7,829 nt of DNA from an uncultured Collinsella sp. (GCA_902478865.1 CABSNA010000058.1:1-7829); one strand, 5' to 3'. Positions 1 to 6,255 are shown, numbered from the stretch's first letter. Numbers and translations: made by a program. Notes: generated from the sequence alone by a model not told the origin.

Positions 1-29
1 GTGGGCTCGGAGATGTGTATAAGAGACAG
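1..29 (+). other. Illumina Nextera Read 2 adapter remnant (sequencing artefact)
   Basis: The first 29 bases match the 3' end of the Nextera Read 2 adapter exactly as I know it. Bases 11-29 (AGATGTGTATAAGAGACAG) are the 19-bp Tn5 mosaic end used in tagmentation. This is library sequence left on the contig end, not genomic DNA. Read in frame with the following gene it gives the peptide MGSEMCIRDS, which closely resembles a peptide that recurs in databases as an adapter artefact. True genomic sequence begins at about base 30. Confidence 0.97.
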
Positions 30-30
30 C

Positions 31-2172
31 GAGAAAAACGCTGCCGACAAGGCGCTCGACCAGGCAAAGGCTCAAAAGCAGCAGGCCGATCAGGCTGTGG
101 CTCAGGCGCAGGCCAAGCTTGACGCTGCCCAGGCTACGGCGAACGCCTCGGCGGAAAACTACCGTCAGGGTGCTATCGCGTTCTTTAAGAGCGTTGGTGC
201 CGACGATGCGGCGGACATGATTCTCAACTGCAAATATGCCAGCCTTACCAAGGTGGGCGAGGAGGTTGACGCGACGAGCCTGACCAACATGAAGCAAGCG
301 ATTGTGTGGCTCAAGGCGTGCAACGAGTACCGCAAGAGCGTCGGCTTGAGCGAGCTTAAGGTGACGTACAGCATGATGGCGGCTGCCATTGCCGACGCGA
401 ACTACTCCGACACCAAGGTTGCCCATGCCCAGCAGTTCAACGTGGGTGAAAACGTGGCGTGGAATTATGGAAGTGACCCGTTTAAGCAGTGGGTTACGGA
501 GGAGAAAGCCTACTTTGACGCTGCTGCCGCCTCGTTGGGCGCGACGGGCCTTACGGGAAAGGCCGCTTACGATTTCTATATGGCAAACGAGGACAAGATC
601 GACGCCTACGTACTGCAGTACTATGGATCGATGGGCTCCGTCGGCCATTACATCAACGTGATCAACCCCTATTACACCGTGACGGGCATGGGCGTTTGCA
701 CGCGTGGGACGATGAACAGGTGGAGCACGCAGGCGCAGACATTCGCATATTCTGGTCAATGGTATAAGCCGTATAACGCCAATCCGATGACGGTTGCTGA
801 GTATGAGGCTGCATTGAGCGCGTGGTGCGACTCTCTGGCAAATCCTGAGCAGGGCGTGGATACGGCACGCAGGGAGCTCGCTGCGGCGCAGGGCGTTGCC
901 GACGATGCCGCTAACAAGGCGAATGCGGCATCGCAAGCTGTTGTAGCAAAGCAGGCCCAGGTTGAGCGCACTGCCGGTGCCGTTGATGCCGCGGCCGACA
1001 AGGTCTCGGAGGCCCAAGCTGCCGTGGAGCAAAAGCAGGCTGCAGCTGAGGCCGCCGCGCGTGCCGTTAGCGATGTCCGCGCCGATTTGGGCGCTGCCAA
1101 CGCCGCTGTTGCGGCAGCGCAGGATGCCGTGGGCGCCAAGTCTGGCGAGCTCGACATCGCTAAGGGAAGGGTAACTGCTGCCAAGCGCGCGCTGGACGCC
1201 GCTCGTGCCGGTGTTGGCGACAAGCAGGATGCACTTGCCGCGGCCCAGAATGAGCTGGCGGCATACTCAGCCGATATCGCTGCTGCTCAGCGTGCGTTTG
1301 GTGCGGCGTCGTCTGCACTCGAGGACGCTCGTGCCAATCAGCGCGAGGCGGAGGCTGAACTTGCTGTTGCCCAAGGCGATGCAGATCAGGCTGATATCGA
1401 TGCTGTTGCCGCTCAGGCGGAGCTCGATATGGCCCAGCAGGCTGCGAGCGATGCCGACGCCGCCGCGGCAACGGCTCAGGCAAAGTCCGATGCAGCTGCC
1501 GCCCGCGCCTCTCAGCTTAAGAATGCCGCAGCATCACTTGCCAAGGCTACTAGGGACAAAGCCGCTGCCGCTGCCGCACTCGATGCTGCGGCGATGGCTG
1601 TGAGCGAAGCCGAGTACGACGTGGCGGAGGCTGACGATGCCGTGACGGACGCGGCCGCCGCCTGCGACGCCTCTGCCGCCGCGGTCACCCGCCTGCGCAG
1701 GATTAATCTTGCCGAAGCCATCGTCAACGGCAGCGCTGACGATGCAGACGAGACGCTCAACGCCAAGATTGCTGCGGCTCATGATGCCGCCGAGCGTGCC
1801 GCAGCTGCCAAGATTGAGCTCGACGCTGCCGTTGCTGCGACGGATGCTGTGGCACCTGCCTACTTGGAGGCGCTTGCCAGCTATACCGCCGCCAAGGCCG
1901 CGCTCGACCAGGCTATTGTCGAGCTCAACGCCGAGATCGCTCGCCAAGAGGCCGCCGAGCGCGGGAATGGCGAGAAGACTCAGCCCGTCACCCAGGTGTC
2001 GTACCAGGCCAAACATTCGGTGGCAAAGACCGAGATTGCGATGCAGCAGACGGCGATGCCCGCCGCGGGCGATACGTCCGAGCTGCTGGGCGAGACCTTC
2101 GTGATCGGCGGAACGGTCCTGGTGGCCGCCGGCGTCTTCCTGTCCGACAGGCGCCGTCAGCTGATTCATTAG
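31..2172 (+). CDS. CAP-domain, coiled-coil cell-surface protein (5' truncated)
   Basis: This is the C-terminal part of a large secreted wall protein; its N-terminus and signal peptide lie off the contig. Residue numbers count from base 1, and residues 1-10 are adapter. Residues 11-52 are an Ala/Gln-rich helix. Residues about 95-250 form a CAP (SCP/PR-1-like) domain: the usual cavity tetrad can be placed at H142, E150 (in GENVAW), E167 (QWVTEE) and H216 (GHYINV). Residues about 283-670 are a very long Ala-rich coiled coil with few glycines or prolines. The tail has MPAAGD (686-691), a hydrophobic stretch (about 699-714) and RRR (717-719), the layout of a sortase signal although it is not a canonical LPXTG. 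CAP domains in bacteria are extracellular and mostly of unknown biochemistry. A structural or adhesin-like role at the cell wall is inference. The TAG stop is at 2170-2172. Confidence 0.9.
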   Translation, partial: EKNAADKALDQAKAQKQQADQAVAQAQAKLDAAQATANASAENYRQGAIAFFKSVGADDAADMILNCKYASLTKVGEEVDATSLTNMKQAIVWLKACNEYRKSVGLSELKVTYSMMAAAIADANYSDTKVAHAQQFNVGENVAWNYGSDPFKQWVTEEKAYFDAAAASLGATGLTGKAAYDFYMANEDKIDAYVLQYYGSMGSVGHYINVINPYYTVTGMGVCTRGTMNRWSTQAQTFAYSGQWYKPYNANPMTVAEYEAALSAWCDSLANPEQGVDTARRELAAAQGVADDAANKANAASQAVVAKQAQVERTAGAVDAAADKVSEAQAAVEQKQAAAEAAARAVSDVRADLGAANAAVAAAQDAVGAKSGELDIAKGRVTAAKRALDAARAGVGDKQDALAAAQNELAAYSADIAAAQRAFGAASSALEDARANQREAEAELAVAQGDADQADIDAVAAQAELDMAQQAASDADAAAATAQAKSDAAAARASQLKNAAASLAKATRDKAAAAAALDAAAMAVSEAEYDVAEADDAVTDAAAACDASAAAVTRLRRINLAEAIVNGSADDADETLNAKIAAAHDAAERAAAAKIELDAAVAATDAVAPAYLEALASYTAAKAALDQAIVELNAEIARQEAAERGNGEKTQPVTQVSYQAKHSVAKTEIAMQQTAMPAAGDTSELLGETFVIGGTVLVAAGVFLSDRRRQLIH
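2062..2160 (+). other. C-terminal cell-wall sorting-like signal
   Basis: This stretch encodes MPAAGD, then a linker, a hydrophobic segment (FVIGGTVLVAAGVFL) and RRR close to the stop. The order of motif, hydrophobic span and positive tail is that of sortase substrates. The motif differs from LPXTG at the first (Met for Leu) and fourth (Ala for Thr) positions. Either a sortase with relaxed specificity uses it, or the tail simply anchors the protein in the membrane. Confidence 0.6.
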
Positions 2173-2196
2173 GGGCGGAAGGAATCGGACCGTTTT

Positions 2197-2250
2197 CGGC
2201 GCGCGCTGCTGGGAGCAAGGAGGCCCCATACGGTGCGCGCCGCCTTTATC
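2197..2250 (+). terminator. Possible terminator or structured leader after the CAP protein gene
   Basis: Bases 2197-2206 can pair with 2233-2242 to give a 10-bp GC-rich stem with one G-U pair. The 26-base loop contains a small nested hairpin (TGCT-GGG-AGCA). The stem is followed by CCTTTATCTT, only a weak U-tract. It lies 24 bases after the CAP gene stop and 33 bases before the next ATG, so it could end the upstream transcript or shape the leader of the next gene. The long loop and weak tail keep confidence low. Confidence 0.35.
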
Positions 2251-2275
2251 TTCAAGATTGATTGAGGAGGGACAC

Positions 2276-2632
2276 ATGCAAATTAGAGGAGAAGCTGCGA
2301 TTGCCTGTGGGTTCATGGCGGGCTTGGCAACGGGACTGCTGTTCGATGGATGTTTCGACAGCTACATCAATCGATTCCGCGACTCTGGTTTTTCGAGAAG
2401 TAGGCCCCAAGAACCGGAGCCAGTTTGTCAAAAGATGGCCACGCCGGCCAAGCCCTACAGCGTGGATACTTCAAAAATCAAGGTAATCGTCACCAAGAAC
2501 GGCAAAATCTATCACCGCTCTGCGGGATGTAAAAGCCTTCCTCAAAACGCAATTAAAACAAGCGTGCCATTAGCAACCGCACTCAAACGAGGAAAGATTC
2601 CCTGTTCAGCATGTTGCCCGTCGGCGGTTTAG
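2276..2632 (+). CDS. Small membrane-anchored protein with Ada-like Cys-rich (putative zinc) C-terminus
   Basis: This 118-aa protein starts at the ATG at 2276, with a strong ribosome site (GGAGGG, 2266-2271) four bases upstream. An in-frame TTG at 2258 lacks this support. Residues 7-23 form a hydrophobic segment (AAIACGFMAGLATGLLF), probably a membrane anchor. Residues about 31-65 are a Pro/Ser-rich linker. Residues 69-115 have the pattern VxVTKNGKxYHRxxGCxxL...A...G.IPCxxCC: H80, C85, C110 and C113/C114 are candidate metal ligands. The pattern resembles the Ada metal-binding-like domain often seen at the ends of bacterial secreted or phage nucleases, but no nuclease domain is present here. 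The gene is clearly richer in A and T than its neighbours, especially from 2460 on, which may point to transfer. The exact function is unknown. Confidence 0.8.
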   Translation: MQIRGEAAIACGFMAGLATGLLFDGCFDSYINRFRDSGFSRSRPQEPEPVCQKMATPAKPYSVDTSKIKVIVTKNGKIYHRSAGCKSLPQNAIKTSVPLATALKRGKIPCSACCPSAV

Positions 2633-2642
2633 GAGATTCTTC

Positions 2643-2767
2643 AGGGTTGTTTTGCAAGGGCATGGGTCCCTGCGGACGCGCGGGTTTAAAAACGTGTCCG
2701 AACGACATGGGACACTTAATCTGCCGTTCCGCTCTGTCGCGACGGCACGTACCTGAACAACAACCCT
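2643..2767. repeat. Structured intergenic segment bounded by 9-bp inverted repeats
   Basis: AGGGTTGTT (2643-2651) is exactly inverted at 2759-2767 (AACAACCCT). Between them lie several hairpins: 2654-2660 with 2668-2673 (one bulged A), 2673-2680 with 2693-2700 (8 bp including one G-U), 2694-2699 with 2710-2715 (6 bp) and 2722-2728 with 2741-2747 (7 bp including one G-U). The second and third share bases 2694-2699, so they cannot form together. No transposase and no clear target duplication is visible. It may be a regulatory leader of the following gene, or a small palindromic repeat element. Confidence 0.4.
2685..2715 (-). terminator. Possible minus-strand intrinsic terminator
   Basis: Read on the minus strand, GTGTCC (2715-2710) and GGACAC (2699-2694) form a 6-bp stem with a 10-base loop, followed directly by GTTTTTAA. 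That is the form of a short rho-independent terminator. No minus-strand gene lies to its right until gluQ, more than 2.5 kb away, so its use is doubtful. It may stop antisense transcription under the phosphoesterase cluster. Confidence 0.3.
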
Positions 2768-2785
2768 CTAAGGAGTTCGATATCG

Positions 2786-3025
2786 ATGAGTGGCAACACC
2801 AAGCATCTCGCAAAGAGGTGCGTCAAGGACGCGGGGCCGTGCCTCGCGTTGTGTCTCGCCGGCGCAGCGGTTGCGCTGCTGGCTGTTCTGGGGCCGTTCG
2901 ACGTGCTCCGAAGTGCCAGCTCCCTGCACGTTTGCATGGCCCTTGCCGGCGCCATGATGACCGGCGGCGTGCTCGATTTGTTTTTTTGGGTGCTTGACCC
3001 GTTTGGATGGAAGAACGAGGGGTAA
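2786..3025 (+). CDS. Hypothetical small protein with two membrane spans
   Basis: This 79-aa protein starts at ATG 2786, preceded by AAGGAG (2770-2775) with a 10-base spacer. I do not recognise a family. The N-terminus is short and basic (KHLAKRCVK). Residues about 18-38 and 48-70 are hydrophobic enough to cross the membrane, joined by a short loop (DVLRSASS). The tail is DPFGWKNEG. With the positive N-terminus, a hairpin with both ends inside the cell is the simplest topology, which is inference. The upstream segment is the structured 125-base region. Downstream, 85 bases separate it from the first phosphoesterase, with only a weak hairpin between, so co-transcription is possible. The ribosome site and plausible membrane spans favour a real gene, but a protein this short could still be a false call. 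Confidence 0.6.
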   Translation: MSGNTKHLAKRCVKDAGPCLALCLAGAAVALLAVLGPFDVLRSASSLHVCMALAGAMMTGGVLDLFFWVLDPFGWKNEG

Positions 3026-3036
3026 GCCCTAAGGGA

Positions 3037-3065
3037 TGCAGATGCCGGGGCCGTTCTGCAGTTTC
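3037..3065 (+). terminator. Weak hairpin between the 79-aa gene and the phosphoesterases
   Basis: TGCAGA (3037-3042) pairs exactly with TCTGCA (3055-3060) around a 12-base GC-rich loop, followed by GTTTCT. The stem is short and the T-run is poor, so it is at best a partial terminator. It could also be a pause or processing site in front of the phosphoesterase operon. Confidence 0.25.
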
Positions 3066-3110
3066 TGCCATCGACTTGTCCAGACCCGTACAGCGCGGAG
3101 GTGCTGCTTG

Positions 3111-3866
3111 ATGTCCATTTTCGTTACCGGAGACGTTCACGGTATTGCCGAGTATGGGGCGAGCCGCTTCTCGTCGCGCGCTTGGCCATTGGGCCGAATG
3201 CTGACGCGCGATGACGTGGTGATCGTTGCCGGCGACTTTGGCTTTATATGGAGCGGCTCGAACACCGACAAATACTGGCTCGACTGGTTTGAGTCCAAGC
3301 CTTGGACCACATGTTTTGTCGACGGTAATCACGAGAACCACCATCTGCTGGCGGGGTTGCCGATGCGCGAGTGGAATGGGGGTCTCGTTCACGAGGCTCG
3401 CCCGCACGTGCTGCATCTGATGCGCGGCGAGGTGTTCGACATCGCGGGGAGCACGGTGCTCGCCATGGGCGGCGCCGCGAGCCATGACAGACAGTGGCGC
3501 CAGGAGGGGAAGACTTGGTGGCCCGAGGAAATGCCGAGTGAGGGCGAGATGAACCATTGCCGCGCCTCGCTCGATCGCGTGGGCTGGAAGGTCGACTATG
3601 TTGTGACTCACGAGGCGCCGGTCGATTTGGCGGACGAGCTGTGCATGGAGTGCAATCGCGAGTTCTACGATGATTCGCTGCAGGCCTTTTTGGGCGAGCT
3701 CGACGGGCGACTCGACTACCGCACTTGGTTCTTTGGCCATTACCATGACGATGAATGGCGCGATGACAGGCATCGCCTTATCTATCAAGATATCGTGCCA
3801 ATCGAAGTGCGGTGTACCGACGGATTTGGTGAGACGACGAGCGGCTATTCCGAGCAAGAGCGTTAG
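3111..3866 (+). CDS. Calcineurin-like metallophosphoesterase A
   Basis: This 251-aa protein is in the calcineurin-like phosphoesterase superfamily (PF00149), two-metal enzymes that hydrolyse phosphomono- or diesters. The open frame extends upstream to 3036, but ATG 3111 is chosen because GGAGGTG (3097-3103) lies 7 bases before it and because the conserved core starts at once (MSIFVTGDVHG). All metal and catalytic motifs are present: D8 and H10 (GDVHG), D42 (AGDFGF), N73 and H74 (GNHE), H167 (VVTHEAP), H210 and H212 (GHYH). GGAASHDRQWR with WWPEEMPS (119-143) marks the subfamily and is shared with the third gene of the cluster. It has no signal peptide, so it should be cytosolic. It is followed after 9 bases by phosphoesterase B, whose ribosome site overlaps this gene's stop. 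The substrate is unknown. Confidence 0.9.
   Translation: MSIFVTGDVHGIAEYGASRFSSRAWPLGRMLTRDDVVIVAGDFGFIWSGSNTDKYWLDWFESKPWTTCFVDGNHENHHLLAGLPMREWNGGLVHEARPHVLHLMRGEVFDIAGSTVLAMGGAASHDRQWRQEGKTWWPEEMPSEGEMNHCRASLDRVGWKVDYVVTHEAPVDLADELCMECNREFYDDSLQAFLGELDGRLDYRTWFFGHYHDDEWRDDRHRLIYQDIVPIEVRCTDGFGETTSGYSEQER
3577..3598 (+). repeat. 22-base direct repeat, copy 1 (in phosphoesterase A)
   Basis: These 22 bases are identical to 4971-4992 in phosphoesterase C. They encode the shared VGWKVDY segment in the same reading phase. The match most likely remains from the gene duplication, or from gene conversion between the copies. Confidence 0.9.
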
Positions 3867-3875
3867 GAGATCCCC

Positions 3876-4514
3876 ATGATCTGGTTTACTAGCGATACCC
3901 ATTTTGGGCACGAGAACATGTTGCGGCTCTGCGGTAGACCCTGGTCGACTGTTGCGCAGATGAACGACGCCATGGTCGCCAACATTAACAGCAAGGTCGC
4001 TGCGGATGACGAGCTCTACATCTTGGGCGACTTTAGCTTTAAGATGACGGTCCAAGATGCCTACGAGCTGCGCAAAAGCATTGTCTGCAAGCGCGTCCAC
4101 CTGCTGCCCGGCAACCACGACAAAGACTGGACGCAGCCTGCGGTGGCGGATGCTTTTATCGTCGAGCCGCCCATTTGCGTGCTTAAGATCGACCGTCAAA
4201 AAATCGTGCTGAGCCACTATCCCATGGTCGACTGGCAGGGCATGTCGCACGGCGGCTGGCATCTTCACGGGCATATCCACAGCTGCGGCGGCGCGTACAA
4301 CAAGTTCAACCTTCGGCAGGGGCTGCTGCGCTATGACGTGGGCGTGGATGCCAACGGCTACGCCCCGGTGAGCCTAGAGGAGCTCAAGTCGTGGTTTGCG
4401 CAGGTTGAGGAGCCGGTGTGTTGCGTTAAGTGGCCGTGGTGGGTCAACGTCACGGACGATGAACAGGTCGAGCGCGACCTCGAAGCCTATAAGAGGGAAG
4501 TGGTGGTCCGATGA
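3876..4514 (+). CDS. Calcineurin-like metallophosphoesterase B (SDTHFGH type)
   Basis: This 212-aa cytosolic phosphoesterase is of the small SDTHFGH type, which I would place near COG4186, distinct from its two neighbours. Motifs: D7 and H9 (SDTHFGH), D52 (LGDFS), N80 and H81 (LPGNHD), H114 (LSHYP), H133 and H135 (HGHIHS). All expected ligands are present. The segment RPWSTVAQMNDAMVANINSK (21-40) is also typical of this type. After the core (about residue 160) there is a tail of roughly 50 residues that is Trp- and Cys-containing (VCCVKWPWWV) and then charged; I do not recognise it. The ribosome site AGGAGA (3865-3870) overlaps the stop of gene A, and the TGA stop overlaps the start of gene C (ATGA), which indicates coupled translation. 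The substrate is unknown. Confidence 0.9.
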   Translation: MIWFTSDTHFGHENMLRLCGRPWSTVAQMNDAMVANINSKVAADDELYILGDFSFKMTVQDAYELRKSIVCKRVHLLPGNHDKDWTQPAVADAFIVEPPICVLKIDRQKIVLSHYPMVDWQGMSHGGWHLHGHIHSCGGAYNKFNLRQGLLRYDVGVDANGYAPVSLEELKSWFAQVEEPVCCVKWPWWVNVTDDEQVERDLEAYKREVVVR

Positions 4515-5236
4515 CGGTCTATGTGACGGGCGATATTCACGGCGGCCTCGACATGCAAAAGCTGCGCGATTGGGATCTTGGGGAAAGCCTGACGAGCGAC
4601 GACTATCTCATCATTGCCGGCGACTTTGGCTTTCCGTGGGATTTCTCTGCCGAGGAGTGCGCCGACATCGCTTGGCTGGAGTCGCGCCCCTATACCGTGC
4701 TGTTCGTCGACGGCAACCACGAACGTTTCGCCCACTGGGCGGAGCGACCCATGGAGTTGTGGCACGGCGGACTGACACAGCGCCTGTCGGACACCTCGCC
4801 CATACGGCGCCTGACGCGCGGCGAGGTTTTTGAACTCGACGGCTCAACGGTCTTTACCATGGGCGGCGCCACGAGCGTGGACAAGGAATACCGCATTCCG
4901 TATTCCAGCTGGTGGCCGCAGGAGTTGCCGGACGAGCGCAACTTTGAGGAGGCACGGACGAAGCTTGACAGCGTGGGCTGGAAGGTCGACTACGTGGTCA
5001 CCCACACCTGCTCTACGCGCATGCTTTCGCCCACGCTCTATCCGGCGCCCGGCTGGAATTGCCCTGCCGTCGATCGACTTACGGCATTTTTTGACGAGTT
5101 GGAAGACCGCTTGGACTACAAGCGCTGGTACTACGGGCATTTTCATCGGGATGCCAACCCGACCGAGCGCCATACCGTGCTCTACGACTGCATCGTTCGC
5201 CTGGGCGACGAACTCCAGCCTTGGGATGTTGCGTAG
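4511..5236 (+). CDS. Calcineurin-like metallophosphoesterase C (paralogue of A)
   Basis: This 241-aa enzyme has a full motif set: D8 and H10 (GDIHG), D38 (AGDFGF), N69 and H70 (GNHE), H165 (VVTHTCS), H210 and H212 (GHFH). It aligns along its whole length with gene A, including RRLTRGEVFELDGSTV against MRGEVFDIAGSTV, GGATSVDKEYR with WWPQELPDE, and LDSVGWKVDYVVTH. Roughly half the residues look identical by eye. The start ATG overlaps the stop of gene B by four bases, so translation is probably coupled; GAGGG at 4493-4497 is a weak ribosome site of its own. Residues 161-183 (THTCSTRMLSPTLYPAPGW) differ from gene A just after the motif IV histidine, a region likely to contribute to substrate choice. 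It ends 17 bases before the stop of the convergent gluQ. Confidence 0.9.
   Translation: MTVYVTGDIHGGLDMQKLRDWDLGESLTSDDYLIIAGDFGFPWDFSAEECADIAWLESRPYTVLFVDGNHERFAHWAERPMELWHGGLTQRLSDTSPIRRLTRGEVFELDGSTVFTMGGATSVDKEYRIPYSSWWPQELPDERNFEEARTKLDSVGWKVDYVVTHTCSTRMLSPTLYPAPGWNCPAVDRLTAFFDELEDRLDYKRWYYGHFHRDANPTERHTVLYDCIVRLGDELQPWDVA
4971..4992 (+). repeat. 22-base direct repeat, copy 2 (in phosphoesterase C)
   Basis: This is the second copy, 1394 bases downstream of the first and in the same codon phase. Recombination between the copies would remove gene B and leave an in-frame A/C hybrid. Confidence 0.9.
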
Positions 5237-5253
5237 GGGTGGGGCGTATTTGG

Positions 5254-6255
5254 CTACTCGGCCGTTACAGTGATGTTCTCTCGGTGCGCGCGGATGACGT
5301 CCCAGCTAAAGTGCTCGACCAGCCGCTCGGCAGAGCGCGGCGTGGTGTCCGGCGCGATGCCCGTTTGCCCGGCGAGCCAGCCCAGCAGCGCTTCGGGCGT
5401 GCCAAAGCGGGCGCGGAGTTCGCCCAGGTCCAGATCGCGGTCTCGTTTGGAAAGGCGGCGGCCGTCCGGTGCCATGAGCAGCGGAATATGTGCGTAGTGC
5501 GGCGTGGGCAGTCCCAGCAGATGCTGTAGGTAGATTTGGCGGGGCGTGGAGCCAAGCAGGTCGCATCCGCGTACGATCTCGGTAATACCCATGGCGGCGT
5601 CGTCGACCACCACGGCTAGCTGATAGGCAAACACGCCGTCGCTGCGGCGGACCAAAAAGTCGCCGCACTCGGTGGCGAGCGCCTCGCATTGGGCCCCGTA
5701 CGTGCGGTCCACAAATTCGATCACGTCGTCTGCGAGGTCGTCGACGGTGGGCACGCACAGACGTGTGGCCGGGGCGCGCAGGGCGCTGCGGCGGGCCACC
5801 TCCTCGGCCGAAAGACTTCGGCAGACACCACGGTAGATGGGCGTGCCGTCGCTCGCGTGCGGTGCACTCGCGGCGTGGAGCTCGGCGCGTGTGCAAAAGC
5901 AGGGATAGGTGAGGCCGGCGTCTTTCAGCCGGCGCAAGGCGCTCTCGTACAGGTCCAGGCGGTCGTGCTGGTAGTAGGGGCCTTCGTCCCACTCCAGCCC
6001 TAGCCAGGCCAGGTCGTCAATCAATTGGGCGGCAAATTCCGGGCGCTTGCAGCGATCGTCCAGGTCCTCAATGCGTAACACGATGCTGCCGTCCTGGCTG
6101 CGGGCCGAAAGCCATGCGCACAGGCAGCTGAACACGTTGCCCAAGTGCATGCGGCCCGAGGGCGACGGGGCAAAGCGGCCCACGACGGGGGTGGGCACTG
6201 CCGTCGCTGGCGCGTCCGCGGCGGGCGTTGCTATGTTGCGTGCTTTGATATCCAT
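5254..6255 (-). CDS. gluQ: Glutamyl-Q tRNA(Asp) synthetase
   Basis: This 333-aa protein is a truncated paralogue of glutamyl-tRNA synthetase that activates glutamate and attaches it to the queuosine base at the wobble position of tRNA(Asp). Visible motifs: VGRFAPSPSGRMHLGN (25-40, HIGH-like signature), RIEDLDDR (61-68), a zinc site of C119, C121, Y141 and C145 matching the CxC...Y...C site of E. coli YadB, YQLAVVVDD (211-219), and RRLSKRD (266-272, the KMSKS-like loop). The C-terminal anticodon-binding domain of true GluRS is absent, as expected. Length is near the family norm of about 300. The open frame runs on to 6540, but the conserved core begins about 25 residues after the ATG at 6255, and a TATACT box sits just upstream of that ATG. 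It is monocistronic, convergent with the phosphoesterases. Its presence implies queuosine synthesis or salvage elsewhere in the genome. Confidence 0.93.
   Translation of the reverse strand: MDIKARNIATPAADAPATAVPTPVVGRFAPSPSGRMHLGNVFSCLCAWLSARSQDGSIVLRIEDLDDRCKRPEFAAQLIDDLAWLGLEWDEGPYYQHDRLDLYESALRRLKDAGLTYPCFCTRAELHAASAPHASDGTPIYRGVCRSLSAEEVARRSALRAPATRLCVPTVDDLADDVIEFVDRTYGAQCEALATECGDFLVRRSDGVFAYQLAVVVDDAAMGITEIVRGCDLLGSTPRQIYLQHLLGLPTPHYAHIPLLMAPDGRRLSKRDRDLDLGELRARFGTPEALLGWLAGQTGIAPDTTPRSAERLVEHFSWDVIRAHRENITVTAE

Noticed and set aside
1..29. Tn5-type mosaic end as a natural transposon end
   Set aside because: The bases before the mosaic end match the Nextera adapter, and the element sits exactly at the contig edge, so library origin is far more likely.
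756..1223. 155-codon Ala/Ser-rich frame on the minus strand
   Set aside because: It mirrors the Ala-rich coiled coil (GCN codons read backwards) and has no ribosome site or motif.
2258..2275. TTG start for the Cys-rich protein
   Set aside because: The strong GGAGGG site lies inside this extension and serves ATG 2276.
1534..2316. 260-codon open frame on the minus strand
   Set aside because: It is antisense to the Ala-rich coiled coil. GC-rich repetitive codons leave several frames open; no motif is seen.
3036..3110. Upstream ATG for phosphoesterase A
   Set aside because: The ribosome site GGAGGTG is correctly spaced only for ATG 3111, and the family core starts there.
2823..4280. 485-codon open frame on the minus strand
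   Set aside because: It is antisense to phosphoesterases A and B, which carry full family motifs. Its translation is low in recognisable domains and rich in His, Arg and Pro, as expected of a shadow in high-GC DNA.
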